Part shown: piece by piece, positions 63,124-64,000 of the stretch
Numbering within the stretch: position 1 is the stretch's first letter
Layout: each line of letters starts with the position of its first letter
Assembly: GCF_001425745.1 (NCBI RefSeq)
Contig: NZ_LMDF01000010.1
Coordinates: 121,517-185,516 of the forward strand
Origin: Caulobacter sp. Root343
Lineage (GTDB): Bacteria; Pseudomonadota; Alphaproteobacteria; Caulobacterales; Caulobacteraceae
Direction: 5' to 3'
Length of the DNA stretch: 64,000 nucleotides
The notes under the pieces: generated by a model
What the model saw: only the letters and a program-made list of their open reading frames with translations
What the model was told of the DNA's origin: nothing
Databases searched by the model: none
Position numbers and translations under genes: made by a program

Positions 63124-63177
63124 CACGTTAAGCTTCCTGGTTGTTTGCCGAGCGACGCGGCCGTGCCGTCGAGCGGA

Positions 63178-63197
63178 CCCAGGGCGACAACCCTGGG
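63178..63197. other. Intercistronic hairpin between TonB receptor and GH3
   Basis: CCCAGGG (63178-63184) and CCCTGGG (63191-63197) form a 7-bp stem with a 6-base loop 16 bp after the TonB-receptor stop. There is no T-tract, so it is more likely an mRNA stability or processing element within the receptor-GH3 operon than a terminator. Confidence 0.35.
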
Positions 63198-63212
63198 CCC
63201 GACGAGGACTCT

Positions 63213-64000
63213 TTAGAAATTGATCGTCGCCGACAGGCCAAACTCCCGCGGCGAACTGACATTGACGAGTCGATAGCCGGAGTTGAACGGAGCGCCCGTT
63301 CCGCCGGCCGTCGACGTGGTGGCGGTCTGCGCTTCACCCTGGGTGATGAAGGTGACCCGCCGCTGGTTGAACACGTCCTTGGCGAAGGCGGTGATCTCCC
63401 AACGCCCTTCCGGCCCGCGCACGCCCGCATAGAGATTGAGCAGTTCGCGGCTCTGATAGTTGTAGCTGGCCTGCACCGAGTTGAACCCGGGGCGGTAGCT
63501 GAACAGGCCGCGAACGAACGGCTCCAGATTGCCCCACGAGAAAGCATACTCCGAGTTCGCCGTCAGACTGAACTTGGGAACCTCGGCGATCCGATCGTTG
63601 GTCGCACAAAGGCTCACAGGGCGCAGCGGCTGGCCGGCGGGCGTGAAGACTCTCGGCGTTCCGACGGAATCGGGTTTGCCGTCGCCGTTGAAGTCGTTGC
63701 ACGGCCCCATGGCGTTCTTGTACTTGGCGTCGACGTAGGCCGCGCTCGTCGAGAACGACCAGCCGCGAGCCAGGCGACCCTGCAACTGAGCCTCGACGCC
63801 GTTCACCTCAGCGTCGCCGTTGAAGTTGAAGTCGAACTGGGCGTCCGCCACCCCGTCTTGCTTTCCGGTGGCGCGGTCAGCATCGAAGTAGATGCCGGTC
63901 GTGCGCCCAAGGAACCCATCGAACTTCTGATGGAACACGTCGGCGTTGAAGGTCAGCCGGCGGTCGAACATTTGGGTTTTGATGCCAAGCTCGATCGCGT
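63213..64000 (-). CDS. TonB-dependent receptor, C-terminal part (runs off the window)
   Basis: At least 262 residues of the beta-barrel end are visible; the start lies beyond 64000. It ends in the aromatic strand EFGLSATINF typical of outer-membrane barrels. Segments such as FDRRLTFNADVFHQKFDGFL, NGDAEVNGVEAQLQGRLARG and FEPFVRGLFSY-like FVRGLFSYRPGF closely parallel the receptor at 29369-31774, so both belong to the same subfamily. The GH3 gene follows by 90 bp, suggesting import of a glycoside. Confidence 0.88.
   Translation of the reverse strand, partial: AIELGIKTQMFDRRLTFNADVFHQKFDGFLGRTTGIYFDADRATGKQDGVADAQFDFNFNGDAEVNGVEAQLQGRLARGWSFSTSAAYVDAKYKNAMGPCNDFNGDGKPDSVGTPRVFTPAGQPLRPVSLCATNDRIAEVPKFSLTANSEYAFSWGNLEPFVRGLFSYRPGFNSVQASYNYQSRELLNLYAGVRGPEGRWEITAFAKDVFNQRRVTFITQGEAQTATTSTAGGTGAPFNSGYRLVNVSSPREFGLSATINF

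Overview
The window is GC-rich bacterial chromosome with tightly packed, often translationally coupled genes. It looks like an alphaproteobacterium, most likely Caulobacterales (Caulobacter/Phenylobacterium-like), with Sphingomonadales as the alternative. Pointers are a NodT-type lipoprotein efflux channel, large TonB-dependent receptors paired with glycosidases, and the codon bias. No tRNA, rRNA, CRISPR array or intact insertion sequence was seen.

Layout. Positions 1-10.6 kb are accessory: a beta-helix glycosidase, two oxidoreductases facing a TetR gene, a second TetR facing a crotonase/tautomerase-like/VOC trio, a GNAT gene abutting a recombinase-type repeat remnant, an ABM protein, and an extended SDR with a degenerate C-terminal zinc-finger-like domain. 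Positions 10.8-17.7 kb hold an RND efflux operon (outer-membrane channel, adaptor, pump, DUF3768) and a TetR gene. Positions 17.9-24.1 kb hold a sugar unit: IclR regulator, RhaT-like symporter, SDR and FAH hydrolase of the non-phosphorylative L-rhamnose/L-fucose type, and a GH3 glycosidase.

Positions 24.4-59.7 kb are a steroid-degradation locus. It carries a KshA-like Rieske oxygenase, HsaB-like flavin reductase, a HAPMO-type Baeyer-Villiger monooxygenase, a ferredoxin, a TonB receptor and several SDR/AKR dehydrogenases. A leftward operon encodes HsaA, HsaD, HsaE, HsaG, HsaF and a TIM-barrel protein. A 16-kb rightward operon runs from HsaC through IpdA, IpdB, IpdC, EchA20, acyl-CoA dehydrogenases, thiolases, IpdF and MaoC to FadD3, i.e. 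ring A/B opening and C/D-ring (HIP) breakdown. Positions 60-64 kb hold another TetR, a second GH3 and the end of a second TonB receptor.

The main discovery is regulatory. Three repeated, apparently undescribed operator-like motifs tie the window together. Motif A (GTACRATATCGTACYAT, seven sites) lies before the efflux pump, IclR, sugar operon/GH3, the SDR fusion and kshA, and in two gene-free 3' regions that look like small-RNA loci. Motif B (TGCGYAGY-N14-NCNACGCA, six sites, invariant spacing) precedes almost every steroid operon. Motif C (two sites) precedes the BVMO and the last gene of the steroid block. Sugar uptake, glycosidases, efflux and steroid catabolism sharing motif A suggests use of plant steroid glycosides (saponin-like compounds); this is inference. 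No KstD or KshB homologue lies in the window.
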